From contig JAGVPR010000103.1 in NCBI GenBank assembly GCA_020052115.1, positions 1 through 40,920 of the forward strand: a DNA stretch of 40,920 nucleotides. The letters run 5' to 3'. The notes below the pieces were generated by a model that made no database searches, was not told where the DNA came from, and saw nothing but the letters and a program-made list of their open reading frames with translations. This DNA is from Candidatus Eiseniibacteriota bacterium. Lineage in GTDB: Bacteria > Eisenbacteria > RBG-16-71-46 > JAGVPR01. Positions 1-8,000 of this stretch are shown one piece after another. The position numbers and the translations under genes were made by a program. Within the stretch, counting starts at the first letter, position 1. Every line of letters starts with the position of its first letter.

Positions 1-223
1 CCCGGCCGAGCGTCGTGCAGCGCCGCGTCTCGGCGCTCACATTGGCGGCGAACCCCCGCGAGGAGATGGAGACGACGGTCAGGCAGACCCCGCTCACCGC
101 GATCGAGGCTCCGGGACCCAGATCCGCCATCACCGCGCGGGCCTGGATCTCGAGGTCCGCGCCGCCCTCGCGGGCGACGACCGAGACGATCTCCCCGACC
201 TCTTCGACGATCCCCGTGAACAC
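1..223 (-). CDS. ribE: Riboflavin synthase alpha chain (3' end outside window)
   Basis: This is the N-terminal 74 codons of riboflavin synthase, which dismutates two 6,7-dimethyl-8-ribityllumazine molecules into riboflavin and the ribityl-pyrimidine. The protein begins VFTGIVEEVGEIV, the conserved MFTGIVEE start of the family with a GTG start codon. It continues through the first lumazine-binding repeat, with the SGVCLTV motif around residues 43-49. The GTG lies 4 nt after the ribD stop codon, and the G-rich end of ribD (GGGGGGATGA) can act as its ribosome binding site, so translation is probably coupled. It shares the FMN-riboswitch transcript with ribD. The rest of the gene, and probably ribBA and ribH, lie beyond the left edge. 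Identification is firm despite the truncation. Confidence 0.93.
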   Translation of the reverse strand, partial: MFTGIVEEVGEIVSVVAREGGADLEIQARAVMADLGPGASIAVSGVCLTVVSISSRGFAANVSAETRRCTTLGR

Positions 224-227
224 GCCG

Positions 228-1373
228 TCATCCCCCCGCCGTTTCCGCCGCAGGCCACGTGCCGGAGATCAGCACGTCATCGCCGAAACGCGATACCTCG
301 ACCTGCTCGAGGCGCGGCGCTTCGGACGGATCGCCCAGGCCGAGAGCGCCGGCCCAGGCCAGCCCATCATCACCAAGGACGATCGGGGCCACGAACAGGC
401 GCAGCCGGTCCACGAGCCGCTCGCGAAGCAGCGCCGCCGCCACTCCCGCTCCACCCTCGGCAAGCACCCGGTTCATCCCTTCCGCCCCGCAGCGCTCGAG
501 GAGCGCACCGAGCGACACCCGCCCCGCCGTGTCGGAGGGCAGTCTCCATACGCTCACCCCGAGGGACGCGAGCCGGGAAGCCGCCTCCTCAGACCCCGCG
601 CCGCTTGTCGCCACGATCGTCTCCGCCGCGCCGTCCGTCCACAGGCGCCGATCGAGCGGCAGCGCCAGTCTCGTCGAGACCACGATTCGCCGCGGGCTCC
701 AGCCGCTTTCTTGGCGCGAAGCGGGCGCCGGATCCTCCGCGCGCGCCGTGAGCAGCGGATCGTCCGTTCGAAGCGTCCCCGCTCCCACGAGCACCGCGGA
801 AGCCGCCGCGCGCCAGGCATGGACTGCCGCGCGAGATCCTTCGCTCGAGATCCAGCGCGAGCCGCCTCCCGCCGTGGCCAAACGCCCGTCGAGACTCACG
901 GCCAGCTTCAGCTCGACGAAAGGCCGGCCGGTCGTGACGTGCTTCAGGTACGCCTCGTTGAGACGCCGGGCCGGCTCCTCGAGAAGGCCGACATCCACCA
1001 GCACTCCGTTCGAGCGCAGCCGGTCCATGCCGCCGCCCGCGACCCCGCGGTTCGGATCGTGGACCGCGCACACCACGCGGCCGACGCCGGCGCGGAGAAT
1101 CGCTTCGGTGCAGGGCGGGGTCTTGCCGAGATGGTTGCAGGGTTCGAGAGAGACATACAGTGCCGCGCCGCGCGCTCTTTCCCCGGCTTCGTCGAGGGCA
1201 GCGACCTCCGCGTGGGCGCCGCCGAAGTGGGCGTGGAATCCGCGGCCGACGACCTCGCCGTCACGGACCACGACCGCGCCGACCAGAGGGTTCGGGCTCA
1301 CCCGGCCGCTTCCCTTGGCCGCCAGGCCCAGCGCCTCGACCATGAAGCGCTCCTCTTCGCGCCGGCTTGTCAT
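228..1373 (-). CDS. ribD: Bifunctional diaminohydroxyphosphoribosylaminopyrimidine deaminase / 5-amino-6-(5-phosphoribosylamino)uracil reductase
   Basis: RibD carries out the second and third steps of riboflavin synthesis: zinc-dependent deamination of the pyrimidine, then NADPH-dependent reduction of the ribose. The 381-residue protein has the usual two-domain layout. The N-terminal cytidine-deaminase-like domain holds the zinc site HAE (AHAEVAALDEAG) and the PCNHLGKTPPC cysteine pair. The C-terminal reductase domain starts near KLAVSLDGRLA and includes VGAGTLRTDDPLL and the EGGAGVAAALL glycine motif. The reading frame stays open 48 codons further upstream, but that extension runs through the terminator and FMN riboswitch. 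The start chosen is therefore ATG at 1373 (MTSRREEERFM), with GGAG just upstream. ribE follows after 4 nt. Confidence 0.95.
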   Translation of the reverse strand: MTSRREEERFMVEALGLAAKGSGRVSPNPLVGAVVVRDGEVVGRGFHAHFGGAHAEVAALDEAGERARGAALYVSLEPCNHLGKTPPCTEAILRAGVGRVVCAVHDPNRGVAGGGMDRLRSNGVLVDVGLLEEPARRLNEAYLKHVTTGRPFVELKLAVSLDGRLATAGGGSRWISSEGSRAAVHAWRAAASAVLVGAGTLRTDDPLLTARAEDPAPASRQESGWSPRRIVVSTRLALPLDRRLWTDGAAETIVATSGAGSEEAASRLASLGVSVWRLPSDTAGRVSLGALLERCGAEGMNRVLAEGGAGVAAALLRERLVDRLRLFVAPIVLGDDGLAWAGALGLGDPSEAPRLEQVEVSRFGDDVLISGTWPAAETAGG

Positions 1374-1404
1374 CCACTCCACGACGCACCTCGCGCCGCC
1401 CAGC

Positions 1405-1446
1405 AAAAAACCCCGAGGCCGTAATTCACTGACTCGGCCGTCGGGG
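1405..1446 (-). terminator. Intrinsic terminator of the FMN riboswitch expression platform
   Basis: Reading the minus strand, CCCCGACGGCCG pairs with CGGCCTCGGGG across a short AT-rich loop and is followed directly by TTTTTT. It lies between the riboswitch aptamer and the ribD start, where a premature-termination hairpin is expected. This implies that FMN binding ends transcription before ribD rather than only blocking its ribosome binding site. Confidence 0.88.
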
Positions 1447-1470
1447 CGCAAGGGCACACAGCGAGCTCGG

Positions 1471-1599
1471 CTCTCCTTCTCCCATCCAGACTTTGACTGT
1501 CGGCTCCGTGATTTCAACGGATCGGCCCGTTCTCGCCGAACGGGGTCGCGGGCTATGACCGCCGGTGGGGACTTGCACCCCGCCCCGAAGGATGTCCGT
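1471..1599 (-). promoter_or_regulatory. FMN riboswitch (RFN element)
   Basis: The minus strand carries the conserved RFN blocks in order: CTTCGGGGCGGGGTGCAAG, TCCCCACCGGCGGT, AGCCCGCGA, GATCCGTTGAAATCACGGA, GCCGACAGT and AAAGTCTGGATGGGAGAAGG. This is the six-helix FMN-sensing aptamer that controls riboflavin synthesis and transport genes. It sits about 100 nt upstream of the ribD ATG, with an intrinsic terminator in between, and begins at most a few bases after the predicted transcription start. Confidence 0.97.
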
Positions 1600-1607
1600 T
1601 CCGAGGC

Positions 1608-1637
1608 AGTGTATCAGTGGGCTACGTCGGGTGTCAA
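1608..1637 (-). promoter_or_regulatory. Sigma-70 promoter of the ribDE transcript
   Basis: On the minus strand TTGACA (1632-1637, a perfect -35) is followed 18 nt later by TACACT (1608-1613). A TG one base before the -10 makes it an extended -10 element. Initiation would fall near 1601, just ahead of the first riboswitch helix. Confidence 0.72.
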
Positions 1638-1654
1638 CGCGGCGCGCTACGGGG

Positions 1655-1996
1655 TTAGGCGCGCCCGGCCACGCGATCGAGGTACTCCCCCACCACACGG
1701 AGAGCGTCCTCGCGGTCTTCTTCGGCGACGAGGATGTCGCCCCAGTAGCCCCTCGCGAACTTCATGAGGTTGTCGTACCAGGGGATCTGGATCGAACGGG
1801 CCCACGACGTGATGCCCGCGCCCTCGAGAACGTACTTCACCGCGATCGCTGCGATCTCATCCGGGGCCCGGTAGACGTTCGCGAGCGGCCTCCACGGCGG
1901 CATCGCCTCGGGCTCCGGCTCGAATGAGGTCCCGCACTCCGGGCAGGCATCCAGCCTTTCCTCGTGCCGGCGCCCGCACTCCGGACAGATCCGCAT
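1655..1996 (-). CDS. Zinc-ribbon protein with a DUF2007-like signal-transducing domain
   Basis: A small predicted cytoplasmic protein of 113 residues. It opens with a double CxxC zinc ribbon (MRICPECGRRHEER, then CPECG), followed by an acidic-proline linker. The C-terminal domain (YRAPDEIAAIAVKYVLEGAGI ... GDILVAEEDREDALRVV) resembles DUF2007, a small alpha/beta domain of unknown biochemical role. The frame stays open further upstream, but AGGAGGAG lies about 8 nt before the ATG at 1996, which decides the start; ATGs at 2002 and 2014 overlap or precede that site. It stands alone between the ribDE promoter and the divergent YkgJ-type gene. The zinc ribbon is certain from sequence; the domain name is a family judgement and its function is unknown. 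Confidence 0.78.
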   Translation of the reverse strand: MRICPECGRRHEERLDACPECGTSFEPEPEAMPPWRPLANVYRAPDEIAAIAVKYVLEGAGITSWARSIQIPWYDNLMKFARGYWGDILVAEEDREDALRVVGEYLDRVAGRA

Positions 1997-2085
1997 CGCC
2001 ATCTCCTCCTGCATGGGGGTCCCGCCTGGCCGCGCATTCGTACAAAAGCTAGCACGCCTTCCTGACCCTCGCAAGGCCGCCCCCG

Positions 2086-2115
2086 TTGACACGCACGCGC
2101 TCACGCGGGCAAGAT
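2086..2115 (+). promoter_or_regulatory. Possible sigma-70 promoter of the YkgJ-type gene
   Basis: TTGACA at 2086-2091 is a perfect -35, but the best -10 at 17-18 nt spacing is only CAAGAT (2110-2115), three matches of six. It lies about 30 nt upstream of the plus-strand start codon at 2144, so position favours it while the -10 does not. Confidence 0.4.
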
Positions 2116-2143
2116 GCGGGATGAACAACCCAGGGAGGAGATC

Positions 2144-2605
2144 ATGGAGCTTCCGGTGCTGAACGCCTGCGCTCGCTGCACCGCACTCTGCTGCCGCTAC
2201 GTGGCCGTGGAGATTGACGAGCCGGAGGACGACAGGGACTACGACAACATCCGCTGGTACGTCTCACATGAGAACATCCAGGTCTACCAGGACGACGAGG
2301 GCGGATGGTACATCCAGTTCTTCACACGCTGCCGCCACCTCGGCCGCGAGAACGAATGCACCATCCATCCGAACCACTACCAGATTTGCAAGGACTACAA
2401 GATGCGCGAGTGCGAGTTCACGCTCGGCCAGGGAGGCGAGAAGCGCCTCTTCCGCCTTCCCGAGGACGTTGACCGCTACCTCGCCCTGCAGAGCGCCCGG
2501 CGCGAAGCCCGGGCCGCGCCCCCCCGCGCCTCCTCCCGAAACGGGAAGGGCCGGCCGTCGCGAAACGGCCGGCCGCATCGGCGGCAGAAGACGGGCGCGC
2601 GCTAG
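2144..2605 (+). CDS. YkgJ-type (UPF0153) CxxCxxxCC cluster protein
   Basis: This 153-residue protein belongs to the YkgJ / UPF0153 group, thought to bind a metal ion or Fe-S centre through clustered cysteines. The N-terminal motif is CARCTALCC, followed by further cysteines in FTRCRHLGRENEC, YQICKDYKMREC and nearby. The spacing matches the family pattern of one CxxC-CC cluster plus three later cysteines. The last 40 or so residues are basic and low-complexity, rich in R, G, P, S and N, and are not part of the domain. The start at 2144 (MELPVLNACAR) is fixed by GGGAGGAG 3-4 nt upstream; an in-frame ATG at 2114 lacks such a site. It is the only plus-strand gene here. Its stop overlaps that of the convergent pilin gene by 4 nt. 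Substrate unknown. Confidence 0.85.
   Translation: MELPVLNACARCTALCCRYVAVEIDEPEDDRDYDNIRWYVSHENIQVYQDDEGGWYIQFFTRCRHLGRENECTIHPNHYQICKDYKMRECEFTLGQGGEKRLFRLPEDVDRYLALQSARREARAAPPRASSRNGKGRPSRNGRPHRRQKTGAR
2549..2574. repeat. Perfect 10-bp inverted repeat inside the 3' end of the YkgJ-type gene
   Basis: GGCCGGCCGT and ACGGCCGGCC flank a 6-nt spacer (CGCGAA). The hairpin would form in transcripts of either strand just before two convergent genes meet. There is no T-run on either side, so any termination would need Rho or simple pausing. Confidence 0.55.
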
Positions 2606-2994
2606 GGCGGCGACCAGAGGTGCGCCACGGGATCAATCAAACAGTCCACGTCCGACGGAAGGCCCTGCGTCACGGTGATGTCATAATCCGTGAAGATGCC
2701 GTCGTTACTGAGAGGGCACTCGCTCATCCGCGCCGACATCATGCCCGCGGCCACGAAGAAGCCGCTGTTCACGATGCCGTCGGGCATCGGGTTCTCCATG
2801 CAGTAAACCGTCGTCCACGTGAAGATGTTTTTCTGATTCACGCGGCACCCCCCGAGCCTGGCGTCATCTTCAGCGCGCAGGAAGTTCGGCAGCGCGATAG
2901 CGGCGAGGATTCCGATGATGACGATCACGATCATCATCTCGATGAGCGTGAAGCCGTCCTGGCGGCGTCCGGCGTGTCGTCTCTCGTCTAGCAT
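2602..2994 (-). CDS. Type IV pilin-like protein (prepilin N-terminus)
   Basis: A 130-residue pilin or pseudopilin subunit. A 13-residue basic leader (MLDERRHAGRRQD) precedes the prepilin peptidase site G/FTLIE, with Glu at mature position 5, then the hydrophobic N-terminal helix MMIVIVIIGILAAIALPNFL. The globular part carries four cysteines (GCRVN, YCMEN, ECPLS, DCLID) that could form two disulfides. AAGGAG lies 8-9 nt before the ATG. No pilus assembly, peptidase or ATPase gene is nearby, so it is an orphan subunit, either a minor pilin or a type II pseudopilin. A sigma-54-type promoter upstream fits the known control of many pilins. The gene overlaps the convergent neighbour's stop by 4 nt. 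Family is certain; the exact system is not. Confidence 0.85.
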   Translation of the reverse strand: MLDERRHAGRRQDGFTLIEMMIVIVIIGILAAIALPNFLRAEDDARLGGCRVNQKNIFTWTTVYCMENPMPDGIVNSGFFVAAGMMSARMSECPLSNDGIFTDYDITVTQGLPSDVDCLIDPVAHLWSPP

Positions 2995-3039
2995 CGCTTC
3001 GCTCCTTCGGCATCAAGCGCTGACCCGCCGCCTACTTGG

Positions 3040-3054
3040 GCATAGAGCGTGCCA
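3040..3054 (-). promoter_or_regulatory. Sigma-54 (-24/-12) promoter of the pilin gene
   Basis: The minus strand reads TGGCACGCTCTATGC. This matches the sigma-54 consensus TGGCACG-N4-TTGCW at every -24 base, and at TGC of the -12 element, with exactly 10 nt between the invariant GG and GC. It lies 45 nt upstream of the pilin start codon, leaving a leader of about 33 nt that contains the ribosome binding site. Enhancer sites cannot be recognised by eye. Confidence 0.68.
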
Positions 3055-3250
3055 CTCGATGTCGCCACCGCGGCCCTTCGCGCGCGGGTGCGCTGCCGCC
3101 TAAACTAATACACCGTAGTCACTTGCGGTACTGGCGACGCTGCGCCCCCGGAGTCCCGCCGTGGCCCCCCCGTGCCGAATGCAACCCCGTTGCGAAGAGC
3201 ACGCCCCCAGCGATCCTACGCCGGAGAGAACCGCTCACCGGCACTCGGAC

Positions 3251-3290
3251 AAAAAGAAAGCAGGGCCCCGCGCCTTCGCGAGGCCCTGCC
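3251..3290 (-). terminator. Intrinsic terminator after the PorV/OmpA gene
   Basis: On the minus strand GCAGGGCCTCGCG and CGCGGGGCCCTGC form a long GC-rich stem with an AAGG loop. A tract TTTCTTTTT follows directly. It lies about 40 nt past the stop codon at 3332 and probably ends the whole giant-protein transcript. Confidence 0.88.
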
Positions 3291-3331
3291 CTTCCTGTCG
3301 GAGATGGAAACCCGCGGGCTGCCTACCGCGG

Positions 3332-4954
3332 CTACTGCTTCAACACCTGGTGGAACTCGATACGCCGGTTCCGGGCCCGACCGAGTTCGGTGTCGTTAGT
3401 GTCAATCGGCTTCGACTCCCCAAAAGTCTTCGGAATGAGCCGATCTGTCTCCACACCCTTGTTGACCAGGTACTGCTTCACCGCCTCGGCGCGCTTCATC
3501 CCGAGCGACTGATTCGCGTCATCCGAACCCACGCCGTCGGTGTGGCCATGAATCTCCACCTGAACTTCCGGATTCTCCCGCATGAGGCGGGCAACCTCCT
3601 CGAGCACAGGAATCGGGTCCGCGCCGACGATCTCGGCCGTCCCGAACTTGAAGTTGATCCACGCCATCGGGAAGTAGAGCGGCGCCTCATCCGGGCAGCC
3701 GTCGGTGTCCTGATAGTTGTTGAACGTCTCCTTGCTGTTCGGGCACTTGTCGTCGGCGTCCAGGATGCCGTCCTGATCGTTGTCCACTTCAGGGCAACCA
3801 TCATCGTCCTGGTAGCCGTCGAAGTCCTCGGCCTGGTTCGGGCACTTGTCCTTGGAGTCAGCTATCCCGTCGCCGTCATTGTCCGACTCCGGGCAGCCGT
3901 CCGTGTCCTCGTACCCGTCGAAGTCCTCGGCCTGGTCCGGGCACTTGTCCATGTCGTCGGCAATGCCGTCCAGATCGCGGTCGTTCACCTTCCGCGCCGA
4001 CCCGCCACCGACCCACTCCTCGCGCCCGAAGGCGACGCCGAGGGAGATGCGGTGGCTCTCATCGAGGAAGTCCTCCGGCTCGATGAGGTAGGCGTAGTCC
4101 AGGTCCACCATCCGGAAGCGGAAACCGACGCCGCCCGAGAAGCGGCCTTCGTCCAACCCCAGGCGCGGACCCGCGCTGAAGTTGTCCGCGAGCGGCATGA
4201 AGTACTCGCCGCCGGCGTGGAAGATGTAATCCTCGTCATCGCGCATCTTCTCGATGTCGAAGGCGAGGGTCAGGCCATCCACCGGAAGCACGCCGATGCC
4301 CACGCGCAGGTTCGACGGGACGGTGTTCGTCCCGTCGTCGCTGCTGCCCGTCTTCGTCGCGATGTCCTGGATCGCCACACCCAGCTTCAGGTAGTCCGTC
4401 AACCTGGCCGACACGCCCAGGTCGAGGCCATAGCCCGTGTAGCCGTCGTCCTTGATGTTCTCAGCCCCGTTCTTTGTGAACAGGAGCTTTCCCGTCGCGC
4501 CCACGGAGACCATCTCGAAGTTCCGCGCGTAGGACAGGAGCACCGCGTTGTCGTTGTAATCGAAATTGCTCGTCGGCGCGCCGACGTCGTCCGCACCGGG
4601 AATGTCGGAAACCCCCGAGTTGATCCACCCGAGGCCCAACGTTCCCCAGTCCCACATGTGAGAGACCGCAAAATAGTTGTGCTTGCGGTCAACGTTCATC
4701 CCGGCTGCCATCGTCGCATGCAGCTGGGTGCCCGTCGCGTATCCGAGCCCCGCGGGATTCCAGACGTTCGCCGTCACGTCGTTCGCAACGCCGACGAATG
4801 CCCCGCCCATCGCGAGCGCGCGGGCGCCGACTCCCATGCGGAGATACGGATTGGCGTCGTTGCTCGTGCTCGTCGCGGATGCGAGCGAGGGCAGGATCAG
4901 CGCCCCCACGGCGATCGCCACGATCACGGAAGGCCACCATCTCCGACCGTGCAT
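3332..4954 (-). CDS. PorV-like beta-barrel fused to TSP3 repeats and an OmpA peptidoglycan-binding domain
   Basis: A 540-residue predicted outer-membrane protein. Residues 1-27 are a signal peptide ending PSLASA. Residues about 34-335 resemble the PorV / UPF0164 barrel family: NPYLRMGVGARALAMGG, AFVGVANDVTANVWNPAGLG, then alternating strands. Residues about 340-440 are three thrombospondin-type-3 calcium repeats, each with DxDxDG and a DKCPxxxEDFDGYxDxDGCP unit. Residues about 450-540 are an OmpA-like domain (INFKFGTAEI, EIHGHTDGVGSDDANQSL, KRAEAVKQYL, GRARNRRIEF), which normally grips peptidoglycan. AAGGAGG precedes the ATG by 9 nt. It follows the giant secreted gene by 98 nt with no promoter visible, so the two are probably co-transcribed. 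PorV delivers sorting-domain cargo in type IX secretion; a fusion with OmpA is unusual. Cargo handling is inferred. Confidence 0.88.
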   Translation of the reverse strand: MHGRRWWPSVIVAIAVGALILPSLASATSTSNDANPYLRMGVGARALAMGGAFVGVANDVTANVWNPAGLGYATGTQLHATMAAGMNVDRKHNYFAVSHMWDWGTLGLGWINSGVSDIPGADDVGAPTSNFDYNDNAVLLSYARNFEMVSVGATGKLLFTKNGAENIKDDGYTGYGLDLGVSARLTDYLKLGVAIQDIATKTGSSDDGTNTVPSNLRVGIGVLPVDGLTLAFDIEKMRDDEDYIFHAGGEYFMPLADNFSAGPRLGLDEGRFSGGVGFRFRMVDLDYAYLIEPEDFLDESHRISLGVAFGREEWVGGGSARKVNDRDLDGIADDMDKCPDQAEDFDGYEDTDGCPESDNDGDGIADSKDKCPNQAEDFDGYQDDDGCPEVDNDQDGILDADDKCPNSKETFNNYQDTDGCPDEAPLYFPMAWINFKFGTAEIVGADPIPVLEEVARLMRENPEVQVEIHGHTDGVGSDDANQSLGMKRAEAVKQYLVNKGVETDRLIPKTFGESKPIDTNDTELGRARNRRIEFHQVLKQ

Positions 4955-4988
4955 CTCTTCACCCTCCTTGGCGGGTTGTCCACTGGCG

Positions 4989-5041
4989 CCACCTCGGCAG
5001 CTGAGGTGGGGTCTGGGGGCGGGGCCCGGAGCCCCGCCCCC
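4989..5041 (-). terminator. Two tandem hairpins between the giant gene and the PorV/OmpA gene
   Basis: Reading the minus strand after the giant gene's stop, an 11-bp hairpin GGGGGCGGGGC/GCCCCGCCCCC (5015-5041) is followed by CCACCTC/GAGGTGG (4989-5009). Neither has a T-run. They may terminate part of the transcription, or stabilise or process the mRNA so that the two genes are made in different amounts. Confidence 0.5.
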
Positions 5042-5052
5042 CGTGGCGCCTA

Positions 5053-8000
5053 CTAATCTCTCCAGATGACGACCTTGAGATTGACGTTCTGCGTCCGCGT
5101 GCCGTCCGTCACCGTCAAGCGCGCAATGTAGACGCCGTTCGCCAAATCACCGCCGTCGTCCGTCTCGCCGGCCCAAAGCATGTCCACCGGACCCGCCGCG
5201 TGAGTGATGCGGCTGGCCAGTGTAACGACCTTGTCGCCTGCGAAGTCGTAGACCTCGAGCGATACATCGGCCTGCCGGCCGAGCGTGAACGTGAAGTGAG
5301 CCGTTCCCTCACCCTCCGCCGAATTCGGATTGAACGGGTTCGGGTAGACCTTCGGAGCGAACACCTCGAGGTTGTCCGTGCAGACCATGAAGTCGAACGG
5401 AACCTCGAAGCGGTTGCCCAGGCGATCCACACCGCTCACCGTTCCGGAGTACGTCCCGAACGAGAGCGGATCGGCGGCCGTAGCCGCCACCGTGACCGTG
5501 AGCGTGCCCTGGTTGTACGTGGGCGGCGCAACGGTCACTTCGCCTTCCGGACCCTGCAGCGCAACCCGGAGGCTTGTCGCGTCCACACCCGCTCCGATGT
5601 CAGCAACCCGGAAGGTGAGGACCACGTTGTCCACCGGGCTCACACAGGCGCCGGTCTTCGGAGCCAGCAACTGGACCGTCGGAGCCGAGCGATCCACGAT
5701 GAACCGCTGCTCGACGTACGGCGATCCGGCGTTGCCGACCTCGTCACGCCAGCCCTGCAGGTAGATGTGCATCTCCTGGCTCTCCCCGTCGAAGAACAGG
5801 CCGTCGCAGAGAAGCACCGGCTCGCTGCCCACCCACAGCGTGTCGAGCTGATCGCAGCCGAAGCCCCAACCGTCGGAGTTCTGCTCGATCTCCTTCACGC
5901 TGTAGAGAGTGACCTCGAGAACGTCGCGGTCATCAATGGCACCGCCGCCAACGATCGGCATGCTCACGAGCAGCGTATCGCTGGGCGAGTACTCCTCGAG
6001 GGACGGGCTCAGGTACGGGACGAGCTCGTCGGCCGTGCCCTGGTGCAGCAGCACGCGCTCTTCGATCTCATCCACGTCGTTCTGGTCATCTTCCCAATCC
6101 ACGAGCCACAGGTCGTACTTCAGGCCCTCATCCCAGTAGGTCGAGATCGGATCCTGAGTCTGCTCTTCGCGGACGTGGATCCCCGCCTCGCCATCGAAAG
6201 CCTGCGCCTGGAGCATCGTGTGCGGGTTCGTCAGGAAGCTCGTCGGTCCGATGTAGCCGGCGATGTTCCTCAGCAGCGGATCGGAGACGAACCCACCGCG
6301 GAACGCCACGGTGGGAGCCTTGCGATCCACCCCGAACGACGCGAACGGGGTCGCCGGGTCGAGATCAACCCAGGTATCCGTCTCGTATGTCCGGAACCGG
6401 ATGTTCAGCGTGTGCTGCCCAGCCGCGAGGTAATCCACCGAGCGGTCGGAGTGCTTGTAGGTGAGTTCGTACATCGTGCCGTCGTTGTTGACCTGCTCGA
6501 CGTCGAAATCACCGTTGCCGAGAACGTAGCCCGTACCGCTAGCCGCGACGATGCGGTTGTCGATCCAGACTTCGATCTCTTCGTCGTCAATGCCTTCACC
6601 GCTGTAGTCGTTCAGGTATGCGAGGATCTTCGGATCGCGATCCGTGAACCCGTTCGACCACGGATGGAAGTTGTACACGTACACCGGAGCGTTCGCCGTC
6701 GGCACGAAGAGCGACCAGATGTGGCCGACATCCTCGTCCGAATCACCGAAGATCTCCGCGTCCAGCGAAGCCGCCCGGAACGTCACCAGGTTGTTCAGCG
6801 TGTCCACGGAAACGTGCGTGACCGCGACGGCGCTCCAGTACTCGTCGTCGTAGTCGTTGCCGCTCTGATCGAGCCACCTCGGCATGATCAGCTGCTCGTT
6901 CCCCTGGAGACCGAGAGCTTCGAGTTCCTCGTCGGTGTAGCTCATCGTGACCAGGGCGTTGTAGCCCAGGTCGAAGGCGCCGCCGCCGGAGGTCCACTCG
7001 ATGTCGTAGACGTTGCCGAAGCGGGTCACGTACAGACCCTGATCGTAAGAGACAGTCGGCGCCTCCGTCGGCGCCAGGAGCAGGCACCCTGCCACGCCGC
7101 AGCCGCTCGGGATGTAGACCGACAGACCGTCGATCGAAACCACCCCGTTCGTGCCGAGCGCGTCGGTCACCTGGTAGCTGGCGATGAGCGTCTCCTGCAT
7201 CTCGATGTCCACCGTGTCCGGCGTCGCCGGGCTGAGGATGTCGTTAGCCCTCTCCGCCAGCGCCGTGACGCTGATGTTCATCTCGCCGCAGTTCGCGATC
7301 CCCGAGAGGTTCAGCACGCCCGTCCACGTCACATCGCTGTCCACCATCTTCGTGAAGTCAACGATCTGCTCGGTCGTGTTCCCGTCGAGGTCCTCGGACA
7401 CGGCGATCGCCTTCGGCATCTCGCTCGGGTCGGCGGTCGCCACCTTCAGGACCACGTTGCCCTGGCTCGGAGCGCTCAGGTCAACGCTGGTGATCCTGTT
7501 GAAGTCGAGCACCGCCACGAGCTTCTTCGACTGATCCGGATTCATGACCAGGTCCGCAACCAGGACCGGCGCGTTCACGTCGTCCCGGTTCCCATCGGAG
7601 TCCTTCGCAAGCGCGCGGATCCGCATCCGCTCCACAACGCTCGCGTCGAAGGCCGAGAGGTTGAACTTGGCCATCCAGAGATTGTCCTTCGGGAACTGGT
7701 CGGCGATGACCTCGCTCCCGATCCCGATGTTGATCCAGCCGAGCCCGTCCGGATCCGTGCCGGCCGCCGGCCAGGTGGCGTTGACGATGTCGTACTGGAA
7801 CTGCACCTCGGTGATCTCATCGTCGCTGTAGGTGAGCGCATACACCGTGGATTCGGTGTTCGGCTCGTCGCCGTGCGGGATGACGTCGGGGTCGAACCCG
7901 GCGATCCGCGCGATCGGCGGCGTCTTGTCAATCACGTTCACCTGGACGATCTTCGAGATCGCCATGTTGCAGGCCGTGTCGTATGCCAGGACCCGCAGGT

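Larger units (their letters stand above)
2995..3331. other. Intergenic region between the pilin gene and the PorV/OmpA gene
   Basis: About 337 nt without a credible gene. It holds the pilin ribosome binding site and a sigma-54-type promoter at its left end, and the intrinsic terminator of the upstream outer-membrane protein gene at its right end. I see no conserved structure in the middle (about 3060-3245). Confidence 0.7.

Noticed and set aside
1374..1517. 48-codon extension at the start of ribD
   Set aside because: It runs through the intrinsic terminator and into the FMN aptamer, which are conserved RNA elements, and RibD homologues begin near MTSRREEERFM.
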